DNA from: Eubacterium oxidoreducens
Lineage (GTDB): Bacteria; Bacillota; Clostridia; Lachnospirales; Lachnospiraceae
Reading direction: 5' to 3'
Assembly (NCBI RefSeq): GCF_900104415.1
Contig: NZ_FMXR01000004.1
Location: 62,001-126,000, forward strand
Length of the DNA: 64,000 nucleotides
The notes below the pieces were generated by a model that was not told the DNA's origin, ran no database searches, and saw only the letters and a list, made by a program, of their open reading frames with translations. Positions 44,255-52,083 of this stretch are shown piece after piece; the stretch's first letter is position 1; every line of letters starts with the position of its first letter. The translations under genes were made by a program, and so were the position numbers.

Positions 44255-45892
44255 ATGGCACAGCAGAACAATAAGCAAAACGGACAACAGGATATCAATC
44301 AGCTTCTAAAGGTTCGTCGTGAAAAGTTGGCGAATCTGCAGGAAGCCGGTAAGGATCCGTTCGTTATTACAAAATATGATCAGACACATCATTCAGATGA
44401 GGTAAAAGCTCTTTACGAGGAGCTCGAAAAGAAGGTTCTTGGTGACAGAAAAGCTCCGAATACAGAAGGACTTGAGGAAGCTGAGGCTCGCAAGGTCATT
44501 AAGGAAGATTATAATGAAAAGCGTGAAATCATGGATGCACAACCTATCCGCGTATCAATTGCAGGTCGTATGCTGTTCAAACGTGTCATGGGTAAAGCGT
44601 CATTTTGCAACTTACGCGATTTAAAGGGCGATATTCAGATCTATGTGGCGAGAGATGCTATTGGTGAAGAATCCTACGCGGACTTTAAAAAATCCGACAT
44701 CGGAGATATTTTTGGTGTGAAAGGATACGCATTCCGTACCATGACAGGTGAGATATCCATCCATGCAGAAGAGATGATTTTATTATCAAAATCGCTTCAG
44801 ATTCTTCCAGAGAAATATCATGGTTTGACGAATGTAGATCTTCGTTATCGTCAAAGATATGTTGATTTAATAATGTCTCCGGAAAGCCGTGAGACTTTCG
44901 TTAAGCGTTCTAAGATCTTAAGTACAATTCGTCGTTTCTTAGACGCTAAGGGATTTATGGAAGTGGAAACACCAATGCTTGTTGCCAACCCGGGTGGAGC
45001 TGAGGCGCGTCCATTTGAAACACATTTTAATGCATTAAATGAAGACTTAAAGCTTCGTATTTCTTTGGAGCTTTACTTAAAGAGACTGATTGTCGGTGGC
45101 ATGGAGCGTGTCTATGAAATTGGTCGTGTATTTCGTAATGAAGGTCTTGACACCAGACATAATCCGGAATTTACTTTGATGGAACTTTATCAGGCTTACA
45201 CGGATTACAATGGTATGATGGACTTGACAGAAGAAATGTATCGTCATATCGCACAGGAGGTCAATGGTTCTACGACCATTACGTATAATGGCATCGAGAT
45301 GGATCTTGGTAAGCCATTTGAGCGTATTACCATGACGGATGCAGTTAAGAAGTATGCAGGTATCGATTTTAATGAAGTAAAGGATACCGAGGAAGCAAAA
45401 GCGCTTGCTCGTGAAAAGGGAATTGAATTTGAAGAGTGGCACACAAAGGGCCATATCTTAAGCTTGTTCTTCGAGGAATTTGTTGAAGAGCATCTGATTC
45501 AGCCTACCTTTGTCACCGATCATCCAATTGAAATCTCACCTCTTACCAAGAAAAAGCCGGAGAATCCGCAGCTGGTTGAGCGTTTTGAGATGTTCATGAA
45601 CGGCTGGGAGATGTGTAATGCATACTCTGAGCTGAACGATCCAATCGATCAAAGAGAACGATTTGCACAGCAGGATGCCAACGCGGATGCGGGTGATGAA
45701 GAAGCCCAGCATACAGACGAAGACTTCTTGAATGCACTTGAAGTTGGTATGCCGCCTACAGGTGGTATCGGATATGGTATCGACAGACTGTGTATGCTGA
45801 TGACAGATTCACCGGCGATTAGGGATGTACTTCTCTTCCCGACTTTAAAGAATCAGAACAACAGTTCTGTTCCGAAGAGTTCCGAGAAGTAG
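44255..45892 (+). CDS. lysS: Lysyl-tRNA synthetase, class II
   Basis: 545 residues, longer than the usual ~500 because of an acidic insertion after the N-terminus (about 60-95) and one near residue 470 (DANADAGDEEAQ). It charges tRNA-Lys. Motif 2 (RVFRNEGLDTRHNPEFT) and motif 3 (GGIGYGIDRLCMLMT) are intact, and the OB-fold anticodon domain spans about 100-210. The extreme C-terminus (NNSSVPKSSEK) is an unconserved tail. The mobile element begins soon after this gene, so the 3' end may be the integration target. Confidence 0.95.
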   Translation: MAQQNNKQNGQQDINQLLKVRREKLANLQEAGKDPFVITKYDQTHHSDEVKALYEELEKKVLGDRKAPNTEGLEEAEARKVIKEDYNEKREIMDAQPIRVSIAGRMLFKRVMGKASFCNLRDLKGDIQIYVARDAIGEESYADFKKSDIGDIFGVKGYAFRTMTGEISIHAEEMILLSKSLQILPEKYHGLTNVDLRYRQRYVDLIMSPESRETFVKRSKILSTIRRFLDAKGFMEVETPMLVANPGGAEARPFETHFNALNEDLKLRISLELYLKRLIVGGMERVYEIGRVFRNEGLDTRHNPEFTLMELYQAYTDYNGMMDLTEEMYRHIAQEVNGSTTITYNGIEMDLGKPFERITMTDAVKKYAGIDFNEVKDTEEAKALAREKGIEFEEWHTKGHILSLFFEEFVEEHLIQPTFVTDHPIEISPLTKKKPENPQLVERFEMFMNGWEMCNAYSELNDPIDQRERFAQQDANADAGDEEAQHTDEDFLNALEVGMPPTGGIGYGIDRLCMLMTDSPAIRDVLLFPTLKNQNNSSVPKSSEK

Positions 45893-45971
45893 TTCAATCG
45901 CGTCAGCTTGAGTACGAAGTATTACATATAGACCCTAAACAGTCCGTATTAGTACGACACGCATTGTTACA

Positions 45972-46016
45972 AATATGCAAAACATAAGGGACACATGTGA
46001 AGCAATATGCAAAACA
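45972..46016. repeat. 13-bp direct repeat near the left end of the element
   Basis: AATATGCAAAACA occurs at 45972-45984 and 46004-46016, 32 bp apart (about three DNA turns), between lysS and the first element gene. It could be an arm-type integrase/excisionase binding site; this is inference from position. Confidence 0.45.
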
Positions 46017-46092
46017 ATTTGTTGTCCTTTGTGTCAAATAATTTCAATTTAATAACTATCTCAAACAAGGAACAACTTGTATGAGAATCATT

Positions 46093-46137
46093 AAAGACAT
46101 TTCAATTAGTAGAAATACTAATCGGGATGTCTTTTTT
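46093..46137 (+). terminator. Intrinsic terminator or attenuator before the element genes
   Basis: AAAGACAT (46093-46100) pairs with ATGTCTTT and inner ATTAGT with ACTAAT, followed by TTTTTT. It insulates the element from lysS transcription, or attenuates a leader transcript; a short ATG frame runs into it from 46081. Confidence 0.75.
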
Positions 46138-46181
46138 GTTTTCTCGAACCTTACAAAAATCAAAAGAAAGGAAGTGAGGAT

Positions 46182-46628
46182 GTGGGAAGAAAAAAGGTTA
46201 AGCCACCACAGATTGATTATCTCAAAGAGTATGCAGTGCCGAGATTTGTTACTGAAGAATCGATTTGCGAGAAATACGATTTGTCTGGTGTACAGTGCCG
46301 AAAAATGGCAAGAGCTGCGAATGCGTTTTTTGAAATAAGAAAAGCTCAGCTAATTGATAGAACAATCTTTGAGAAGGTTTACAAGGATCAGTTAAGAGAA
46401 AGAAAACGTCAGATGCAGACAGAACTTGTGCTTGAGAAAGTTAAGAGTTATGAGCCAGTAAAGAAAGAGTACATGCGCTACCAGGAGGCGGCCGAGTATT
46501 TTTCAATGAGTATGACATGCTTTAAAGCACTTGCTAAGGAAGCAAATTCAATTAGAAGAATTGGAAACATCGTACTTATTAATATTGATGTGGTTATAGA
46601 CTACATCGAAGAAAACTTTGGAGGTTGA
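46182..46628 (+). CDS. Excisionase-like DNA-binding protein (N-terminal extension + DUF6462-like domain)
   Basis: 148 residues, GTG start with AGGAAGTGAGG upstream. The C-terminal ~55 residues (EYMRYQEAAEYFSM...LINIDVVIDYIEENFG) match the two following small proteins and look like a winged-helix/excisionase domain, which I associate with DUF6462. The N-terminal ~95 residues are basic and helical with a second possible helix-turn-helix (EESICEKYDLSGVQCRKMARAA). First gene of the element, likely controlling excision or element gene expression. Overlaps the ribosome site of the next gene. Confidence 0.6.
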   Translation: MGRKKVKPPQIDYLKEYAVPRFVTEESICEKYDLSGVQCRKMARAANAFFEIRKAQLIDRTIFEKVYKDQLRERKRQMQTELVLEKVKSYEPVKKEYMRYQEAAEYFSMSMTCFKALAKEANSIRRIGNIVLINIDVVIDYIEENFGG

Positions 46629-46632
46629 TGAA

Positions 46633-46848
46633 ATGGAGGAAAGAACAAAACCGGATGCCTTATATGCTGAGCCGGTTAAGCGAAGAAAAATATATGTCAG
46701 GATTCCTGAAGGGGCAGAAATATATTCGATGTGTGAGCATTCATTTCGGGATTTGGCGGGTGAAGCGCATGCGGTAAGAAAAGTTCATGGGACATGCTTG
46801 GTTAACACAGTAGTGCTGAGCAAATATATTGAGCAGATTTACGGATAG
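46633..46848 (+). CDS. Small excisionase-like protein (DUF6462-like), second of three
   Basis: 71 residues from ATG 46633, with GGAGG at 46620-46624 inside the end of the previous gene. The body (YVRIPEGAEIYSMCEHSFRD ... CLVNTVVLSKYIEQIYG) is clearly paralogous to its two neighbours. It probably binds DNA as a winged helix. The three genes are coupled. Confidence 0.6.
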   Translation: MEERTKPDALYAEPVKRRKIYVRIPEGAEIYSMCEHSFRDLAGEAHAVRKVHGTCLVNTVVLSKYIEQIYG

Positions 46849-46858
46849 GAGGGTCTAT

Positions 46859-47077
46859 ATGTCTTATAAGAGAACAAAGGTAGAGTCATTAGATATCAAA
46901 GTAAACTCCGGTCAGAAGAAGTATGTCCGCTATAAGGAAGGTGCTGACCTATACTCCATTGGGATTCATGGATTTCAGCAATTAGCGAAAGAAGCTGGGG
47001 CTGTAAGGAAGATTAATGGAGTATGTCTAGTGAACGTAGAAGTTTTGAATGAATACATAGAGACAATGTATGGATAA
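46859..47077 (+). CDS. Small excisionase-like protein (DUF6462-like), third of three
   Basis: 72 residues from ATG 46859, directly after TAGGAGGG. It contains YVRYKEGADLYSIGIHGFQQ and CLVNVEVLNEYIETMYG, the most regular of the three paralogues. Likely DNA binding; target unknown. Confidence 0.6.
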   Translation: MSYKRTKVESLDIKVNSGQKKYVRYKEGADLYSIGIHGFQQLAKEAGAVRKINGVCLVNVEVLNEYIETMYG

Positions 47078-47087
47078 GGAGGAAAGA

Positions 47088-47336
47088 ATGAGAAATACAG
47101 CGTTAGATGCAGCTCATATGGTTGCAAATATAGAAAATGAGGATAAAGGAGGAAGAATGATAAAGATTCGAGTACAGGGTACAAAAGAAGATATTAACTG
47201 GCTTGAAAAGCAGATTCGTACTTTAAGAAAAGTGCAGGTCACAGAGTCATCAGAGATTTATAAAAATCAGGGAACTAAGAAATATTTTAGAAAATACATG
47301 GAAGTAGAAAAAGAAACAACTACAGAGAGCAAATAA
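47088..47336 (+). CDS. Small basic protein of unknown function
   Basis: 82 residues from ATG 47088 (GGAGG at 47079-47083). A second in-frame ATG at 47157 has an even better ribosome site (AAAGGAGG, 47146-47152) and would give a 59-residue form starting MIKIRVQGTKEDINWLEKQI, which looks like the conserved part. Both forms may be made. No named function recognised. It sits just before parA. Confidence 0.5.
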   Translation: MRNTALDAAHMVANIENEDKGGRMIKIRVQGTKEDINWLEKQIRTLRKVQVTESSEIYKNQGTKKYFRKYMEVEKETTTESK

Positions 47337-47351
47337 AAGGAGAGCAATCGT

Positions 47352-48128
47352 ATGAGTAAGATTTTAGTGTGTGCCAATGAAAAAGGTGGCGTAGCAAAGA
47401 CAACAACAACAGTAAATTTAGGGATAGGACTAGCGAAGAAGGGGAAACGTGTTCTTGTAATAGATAATGATCCTCAGGGCAGTCTTACAGTAGCATTAGG
47501 ATTTCATAATCCAGGACAGATGGAATATACAATGACAACTGTTTATAACAATGTCATCGATGAAGTGGAGTTCGATCCAAGAGAGGCTATATTGCATCAT
47601 AAGGAGGGTGTAGACCTTTTACCGGCAAATAACATGTTAAATAGTATTGAGACTGCTTTGATTAATGTTATGGGCAGAGAAACAATACTAAGCGATTATA
47701 TAGGAATGGTGAAGGATGACTATGATTATATCATTATAGACTGTTCACCGAATTTAGGTATGCTTACGCTTAATGCCTTGGCGGCTGGTGACGAGATTTT
47801 AATCCCAGTTCAGCCTACATTTCTAGCAGTAAAGGGATTAGAGGAATTACTAAGAATTATTTTCCAGATAAAGAGAAAAATTAATCCCAAATTAGAAATT
47901 AAAGGGATTCTACTTACTATGGTAGATGCGAGAACAAATTATGCAAAAGATATAGCAGAAATGCTTAATAATGCATATGGAAAAGACATCAATATTTTTA
48001 AAAATAAAATTCCGCATTCTGTAAGAGCGGCAGAGGCTACAACGGTTGGGAAAAGTATTTATGAATATGATCCCAAAGGAACAGTAGCAACAGCGTATGA
48101 AGCATTAACACAGGAGGTAATCGCGTAA
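47352..48128 (+). CDS. parA: ParA-family partition ATPase
   Basis: 258 residues. Deviant Walker A KGGVAKTTT (about 11-19), Walker A' IDNDPQGS (about 38-45) and Walker B IIIDCSPNLG are intact. ParA binds the nucleoid in its ATP form and, with ParB on a centromere, segregates the replicon. Its presence implies that the element replicates or persists as a circle at some stage. The stop overlaps the parB start (TAATG). Confidence 0.92.
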   Translation: MSKILVCANEKGGVAKTTTTVNLGIGLAKKGKRVLVIDNDPQGSLTVALGFHNPGQMEYTMTTVYNNVIDEVEFDPREAILHHKEGVDLLPANNMLNSIETALINVMGRETILSDYIGMVKDDYDYIIIDCSPNLGMLTLNALAAGDEILIPVQPTFLAVKGLEELLRIIFQIKRKINPKLEIKGILLTMVDARTNYAKDIAEMLNNAYGKDINIFKNKIPHSVRAAEATTVGKSIYEYDPKGTVATAYEALTQEVIA

Positions 48129-49027
48129 TGAGTAGAAGAAATATATTAGATGGAGCAAGTTTATCGGCATTTGAACAGGTAAAAGGTTCAAGTGCGATTG
48201 AAGAAGGAGTACATAAAAGTACGGAAGGACAGATTGTGGAATTGCCATTAAATGAACTGCATGAGTTTAAGAATCATCCATTTAGAGTTATAGATGATGA
48301 AAAAATGGCGGAGACTGTTGATAGTATAAAAGAATATGGAGTATTAGTGCCAGGAATTGCAAGACCAAGACCAGAAGGCGGTTATGAGATTCTGGCTGGA
48401 CATAGAAGAAGACACGCATCAGAGCTGGCAGGCAAAGAGACAATGCCAATGATTATTAAGGATGTATCAGATGATGAAGCAGTCCTTATTATGGTTGATT
48501 CCAATATTCAGCGAGAGGAATTATTACCAAGTGAAAAAGCAAAGGCGTATTCGATGAAATACGAGGCTTTAAAGCACCAGGGAGTAAATGGTGGTAGAAG
48601 TCTCGATAAGATGGCTAAAGAGGCTAGAGAGGGCGCTAAAACGGTGCAGAGGTATATTTCCTTATCCAAGCTCGTTGAAGAGCTTATGAAGCTTGTAGAT
48701 GATGGCAAGTTAGGGATTGTTCAGGGAGTGGACTTTTCACAGCTAACAGAAGAAGAACAGAAGATTCTGTATGTTGTGTTAAGTGATATGAAGTGTAGCG
48801 TATCTACCGAACAGTCAGGAAAGATTAAGGAGATTGCTAAAGCAGGGAAGTTTACAAGAGAATCGGTTCTGGGAGTCCTCGTTGTGGTTAAACCTAAGGT
48901 AAGAAAAGTAACTTTTAATGCAAAGAAGTTAGATTCTTATTTTGATTCTACAATGACGAATGAAGATATTGAGGAGTTAATAATCAGATTACTTGACGAA
49001 TGGAAAGAGAGAGGAGGTGTAGACTAA
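48128..49027 (+). CDS. parB: ParB-family partition protein
   Basis: 299 residues. The N-terminal CTPase/ParB domain has LPLNELHEFKNHPF, box II GHRRRHASELAG and NIQREELLPSEKA. A helix-turn-helix follows (MAKEAREGAKTVQRYISLSKL, about residues 161-181), then a C-terminal dimer region. It should bind a palindromic parS site; the palindrome repeated five times between 50093 and 55815 is the obvious candidate. Start and stop both overlap the neighbouring genes. Confidence 0.9.
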   Translation: MSRRNILDGASLSAFEQVKGSSAIEEGVHKSTEGQIVELPLNELHEFKNHPFRVIDDEKMAETVDSIKEYGVLVPGIARPRPEGGYEILAGHRRRHASELAGKETMPMIIKDVSDDEAVLIMVDSNIQREELLPSEKAKAYSMKYEALKHQGVNGGRSLDKMAKEAREGAKTVQRYISLSKLVEELMKLVDDGKLGIVQGVDFSQLTEEEQKILYVVLSDMKCSVSTEQSGKIKEIAKAGKFTRESVLGVLVVVKPKVRKVTFNAKKLDSYFDSTMTNEDIEELIIRLLDEWKERGGVD

Positions 49028-50082
49028 TGGGGAAACTGGATTTGGATTATTACTATGGTAAAGAGTCAGAACAGTTCACATTTTATCGTTTACCTAAAGC
49101 ATTAATCACAGATTCGAGATTTAAGGATGTTACTAATAACGCAAAGCTATTATATGGTCTTATGCTTGATAGAATGTCTTTATCAAGAAAGAGAGGTTGG
49201 CTTGATGATGAGAACAGGGTGTATATTAAATATGCTATTACTAGTATTGCAGAAGATTTAAACATTGCAAAGAATACTGGGGCTTCTTTATTAAAGGAGC
49301 TCCAGGATGTTGGCTTGATTGAAATGATTCAGCAGAATGGAAAAGCCAATATCATTTATGTGAAGAATTTCATTTCGGAAAATAAGGCAGTCGATGAACC
49401 TATTGTTCCGAATGATAGCCAGAGCAGTACCAAATTAGAACCGGATAAAAAAGAGGACCAGTCCAATATTTGTACCGGCTCAAATCTTGAACCGGTTGAA
49501 AATACGAACCAGTCCATATTAAGTGCTGGTAATCCATATGAACCGGATAATTTTTCGCGCCGGATAAGACTTAGTAGGGGTACCGTCTCAAATATTGAAC
49601 CGGTACCAGCGCAGAAATTGAGCCCGAATAATATACTAGATAATAATAAACTTAGTGAGACTAATCCTATCTATCCATCAGGCGAAGCAAACGTCACTAG
49701 ACAGATTGATGCGATGGATGAAGCATCAGCATACATGGAAATTATCAAAGATAACATTGATTATGATATTATGATGAGTGACAAGTCATGGTCAGATAGA
49801 AATCTATATGACGAATTGTTTAATATTATTTGTGATGTTGTTTGTGTTCCAAGAAAGACAATACGTATTGGCGGAGAAGATTATCCATATCAGTTGGTTA
49901 AGAGTAAGTTCTTAAAGCTGACATCAAGCCATTTACAGTATGTTATTGGATGCATAAGCAATAACACAACTAAAGTAAATAACATCAAGGCATATCTGAT
50001 TACATCGCTTTATAATGCGCCAAATACAATGGATCATTATTACACTGCAGAAGTAAATCATGATTTATATGGTGTTGGTTAA
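49027..50082 (+). CDS. Replication initiator protein A (RepA_N) with DUF6017-like C-terminus
   Basis: 351 residues from ATG 49027, which overlaps the parB stop and follows GAGGAGGTG. The RepA_N domain (about 1-120) has FTFYRLPKALI, LLYGLMLDRMSLS and a winged helix TSIAEDLNIAKNTGASLLKEL. A Ser/Asn/Pro-rich linker (about 121-230) follows. The C-terminal ~110 residues (NLYDELFNIICDVV ... NNIKAYLITSLYNAP) look like DUF6017. It initiates replication at an origin often inside its own gene; the repeated ACCGG-containing segments at about 49438-49610 in the linker could be iterons. Forms a parA-parB-repA operon. Confidence 0.85.
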   Translation: MGKLDLDYYYGKESEQFTFYRLPKALITDSRFKDVTNNAKLLYGLMLDRMSLSRKRGWLDDENRVYIKYAITSIAEDLNIAKNTGASLLKELQDVGLIEMIQQNGKANIIYVKNFISENKAVDEPIVPNDSQSSTKLEPDKKEDQSNICTGSNLEPVENTNQSILSAGNPYEPDNFSRRIRLSRGTVSNIEPVPAQKLSPNNILDNNKLSETNPIYPSGEANVTRQIDAMDEASAYMEIIKDNIDYDIMMSDKSWSDRNLYDELFNIICDVVCVPRKTIRIGGEDYPYQLVKSKFLKLTSSHLQYVIGCISNNTTKVNNIKAYLITSLYNAPNTMDHYYTAEVNHDLYGVG

Positions 50083-50092
50083 AGAATAATAG

Positions 50093-50115
50093 CTTGTGGT
50101 CACGATGACCACAAG
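50093..50115. repeat. Palindrome copy 1 (candidate parS/operator)
   Basis: Arms CTTGTGGTCA and TGACCACAAG, centre CGA. It lies 10 nt after the repA stop and 21 nt before the next start codon. One of five copies. Confidence 0.75.
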
Positions 50116-50136
50116 TGATCTAATGGAGGTATCGAC

Positions 50137-50487
50137 ATGAAGAGTGCATGTGCAAGTGAAGCCAGTATGAAGATGGCTTTTATTAATCTAATTCCAGCAA
50201 TTATCTATGCTGCAGTTATTACTGGGCAGTTTATGAAAAACTTTTCAGGAGGTTTTAGAATTGGAGCAGGAATTGTATTTGTGATAGTTTACATGGCATT
50301 AACATTAATTCCATATGTATCTTTTGTAGTTGGAATCGCAAGTACAATTATGTATGTGGGACTACTGTGGGCGCTTTGTGATAAGGTGGGAACTACCGCA
50401 ATCCGAATTATTTTGAAGGTAATTATTGCAGGATTTGTTGGTTTACTGGAACTTAGCATAGCAGTTAACATGACGATGAAAAACTAA
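50137..50487 (+). CDS. Small membrane protein of unknown function
   Basis: 116 residues with GGAGG 7-11 nt upstream. Three or four hydrophobic helices fill most of it (about 12-32, 40-62, 64-86, 90-112), with few charged residues. It resembles small polytopic proteins seen in Firmicutes conjugative elements but I recognise no family. Separated from repA by a palindrome; probably the last gene of the par-rep unit. Confidence 0.6.
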   Translation: MKSACASEASMKMAFINLIPAIIYAAVITGQFMKNFSGGFRIGAGIVFVIVYMALTLIPYVSFVVGIASTIMYVGLLWALCDKVGTTAIRIILKVIIAGFVGLLELSIAVNMTMKN

Positions 50488-50516
50488 TATAAGAAGGGCT
50501 CAAATGTAATAATAGA

Positions 50517-50615
50517 CACTTCATTTATGAAGTGCCTTGATTACTAACTTACAGCTCCTTCTAGTGATGTCAAGGTAGAAGCAAAGCGAGCCTTTACATT
50601 ACTGGAAGGGGCTGT
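50517..50615 (+). ncRNA. Candidate structured RNA / complex terminator
   Basis: A perfect hairpin CACTTCAT/ATGAAGTG (50517-50534) is followed by a 19-bp stem, 50551-50569 with 50597-50615, complete with only three G-U pairs. Its loop contains AAGG/CCTT, and CCTTGA (50535-50540) could alternatively pair with TCAAGG (50570-50575). The end runs into TTCTA. This may be an elaborate terminator of the par-rep unit or a small RNA. Confidence 0.5.
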
Positions 50616-50653
50616 TTCTATATGCGGAATTCATAGTAAAATCGAGGTTTCTT

Positions 50654-50662
50654 TGGTATAAT
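50654..50662 (+). promoter_or_regulatory. Extended -10 promoter of the tRNA-binding protein gene
   Basis: TGG followed by TATAAT (50657-50662); no good -35 box. It lies 43 nt before the start codon. Confidence 0.55.
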
Positions 50663-50704
50663 ACAATACGTATTTCAAAAAAAGAAAAGGAGAGTGCTTA
50701 TCCT

Positions 50705-51133
50705 ATGGATAATTTAGAATTAAACGTAGAAGATCAGGTAACAGAAGAAGTAGTTGAAGAGACATCTCCTATTTCACTTTTACCTTTTGAAGAAGAAAAC
50801 GTAGACTTTGATACTTTCTGTAAGTCGGATTTCAGAGTCGTGAAGGTTAAGGACTGTGTTGCAGTACCTAAGAGCAAAAAGTTGCTTCAGTTCACTTTAG
50901 ATGACGGAACAGGAACAGATAGAACGATTCTTTCTGGTGTTCATGCATTTTATGAACCTGAAGAACTTGTTGGAAAGACATTACTTGCTATTGTAAATCT
51001 TCCACCTAGAAGCATGATGGGAATTGATTCTTGTGGAATGCTTATGTCAGCAATTCATGAAGAAAACGGAGAAGAGAAATTAAATCTCGTTATGCTTAAT
51101 GATGCAATTCCAGCTGGTGCAAAGCTTGAATAA
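50705..51133 (+). CDS. Free-standing tRNA-binding-domain protein (MetG C-terminal / CsaA-like)
   Basis: 142 residues. An acidic ~30-residue N-terminus precedes an OB-fold tRNA-binding domain: FCKSDFRVVKVKDCVAVPKS, LQFTLDDGTGTDRTILSGV, the VGKTLLAIVNLPPRSMMGI strand and ending NDAIPAGAKL, very like the C-terminal domain of methionyl-tRNA synthetase. Such domains bind the outer corner of tRNA non-specifically. No synthetase domain is attached. Its presence on a mobile element is unusual and its role there unknown. Monocistronic. Confidence 0.75.
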   Translation: MDNLELNVEDQVTEEVVEETSPISLLPFEEENVDFDTFCKSDFRVVKVKDCVAVPKSKKLLQFTLDDGTGTDRTILSGVHAFYEPEELVGKTLLAIVNLPPRSMMGIDSCGMLMSAIHEENGEEKLNLVMLNDAIPAGAKLE

Positions 51134-51210
51134 AAGAATATGAAAAGCTGTAAGGCGCGTTGGAGAAATCTGATGTGCCTTATTTATCTTATAGACTAAG
51201 AATAAAGTTT

Positions 51211-51219
51211 TGATATAAT
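51211..51219 (+). promoter_or_regulatory. Extended -10 promoter of the EAL gene
   Basis: TGA then TATAAT (51214-51219). A hairpin TTGCGT/ACGCAA (51234-51254) followed by TTTTAT sits in the leader and could attenuate transcription. Confidence 0.5.
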
Positions 51220-51276
51220 ATAAGAGTAGAACTTTGCGTTATTTTCATACGCAATTTTATCTAGGGAATTAGTAAC

Positions 51277-51981
51277 ATGATATATTTTGACAGTTTGCCA
51301 TTATCAGAAGACATTTTGGCAGCATTATCAGAATTGAAAATTGAATATGTATTCCAGCCAATATTTTATCCAGATGGAAAGACAATATATGCGTACGAAG
51401 CATTGATGCGTCCACACGATAAGGATGTTACGGAGCTGATTGCCGAGTATCAGGAACAGGATAAGCTTCATATACTTGAGGTGGCAACTTTATTTGGAGC
51501 AACTCAGGCATATTTTATGAGAGGCTATAAGGAAATTCTTTCGATAAATACATTTCCGTGTGAGATATTTACAGAGGAAGAAGTAAATGCTTATATTGAA
51601 TACTTTGGTGATGATAAGAATGCAATGATTTTGGAAACGTTAGAGTATCCATATTTGTCGATTGATATTGCTAAAGCAAAAAGAAAAATAGCGGATATTA
51701 ATGATAACCAGATTGCTATTGATGATTTTGGAACTGGACTTAATACTATGGATGTAGTTAACGCTGCTAATCCAGATATTGTAAAGATTGATAGAACATT
51801 ACTTACTGATATCGATAAGGATAAGTTCAGACAGATTCGTATTAAAGAAATGATTGATACATTCCATGCGAAGAAAATGAATGTAGTAGCAGAAGGAATA
51901 GAAACTGAGGCTGAGTTTAACACTATGAAAGAGCTTGGTGCAGATTTTTTCCAGGGTTATTACTTAGGAATGCCAGAATAG
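51277..51981 (+). CDS. EAL-domain c-di-GMP phosphodiesterase
   Basis: 234 residues, a single EAL domain with no sensor or GGDEF part. Key motifs are present: YEALMR with Glu41, IAIDDFGTGL (the DDFGTG loop), VKIDRTLL (Lys), VVAEGIETEAE and a QGYYLGMP end. The metal and catalytic residues look intact, though the Asn and second Glu positions (SINTFPCE, ETLEYP) are somewhat divergent. It would cut c-di-GMP to pGpG, lowering the signal that promotes a sessile state. It has its own promoter and a strong terminator. Confidence 0.85.
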   Translation: MIYFDSLPLSEDILAALSELKIEYVFQPIFYPDGKTIYAYEALMRPHDKDVTELIAEYQEQDKLHILEVATLFGATQAYFMRGYKEILSINTFPCEIFTEEEVNAYIEYFGDDKNAMILETLEYPYLSIDIAKAKRKIADINDNQIAIDDFGTGLNTMDVVNAANPDIVKIDRTLLTDIDKDKFRQIRIKEMIDTFHAKKMNVVAEGIETEAEFNTMKELGADFFQGYYLGMPE

Positions 51982-51982
51982 G

Positions 51983-52014
51983 GAGTCTCTAGTAGTGCTA
52001 GAGGCTCTTTTTTT
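51983..52014 (+). terminator. Terminator after the EAL gene
   Basis: GAGTCTCTAG and CTAGAGGCTC (one G-U) with a TAGTG loop, then seven T. Begins 2 nt after the stop. Confidence 0.92.
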
Positions 52015-52083
52015 GATTGAAAGTATTCGCAACAACGAATATAATTAAAAATAGGTACATTGTGTCTAAATGGAGGATAAATG

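Noticed and set aside
45850-46180. tRNA gene as the integration site
   Set aside because: No cloverleaf with a T-loop and anticodon arm could be drawn in either strand near the lysS end.
46081-46338. 85-codon frame beginning before the terminator upstream of the first element gene
   Set aside because: It passes through the terminator and then overlaps the well-supported excisionase-like gene in another frame.
51234-51258. c-di-GMP riboswitch in the leader of the EAL gene
   Set aside because: Only a simple 6-bp hairpin with a T run is present; the leader is too short and lacks the conserved GEMM core.
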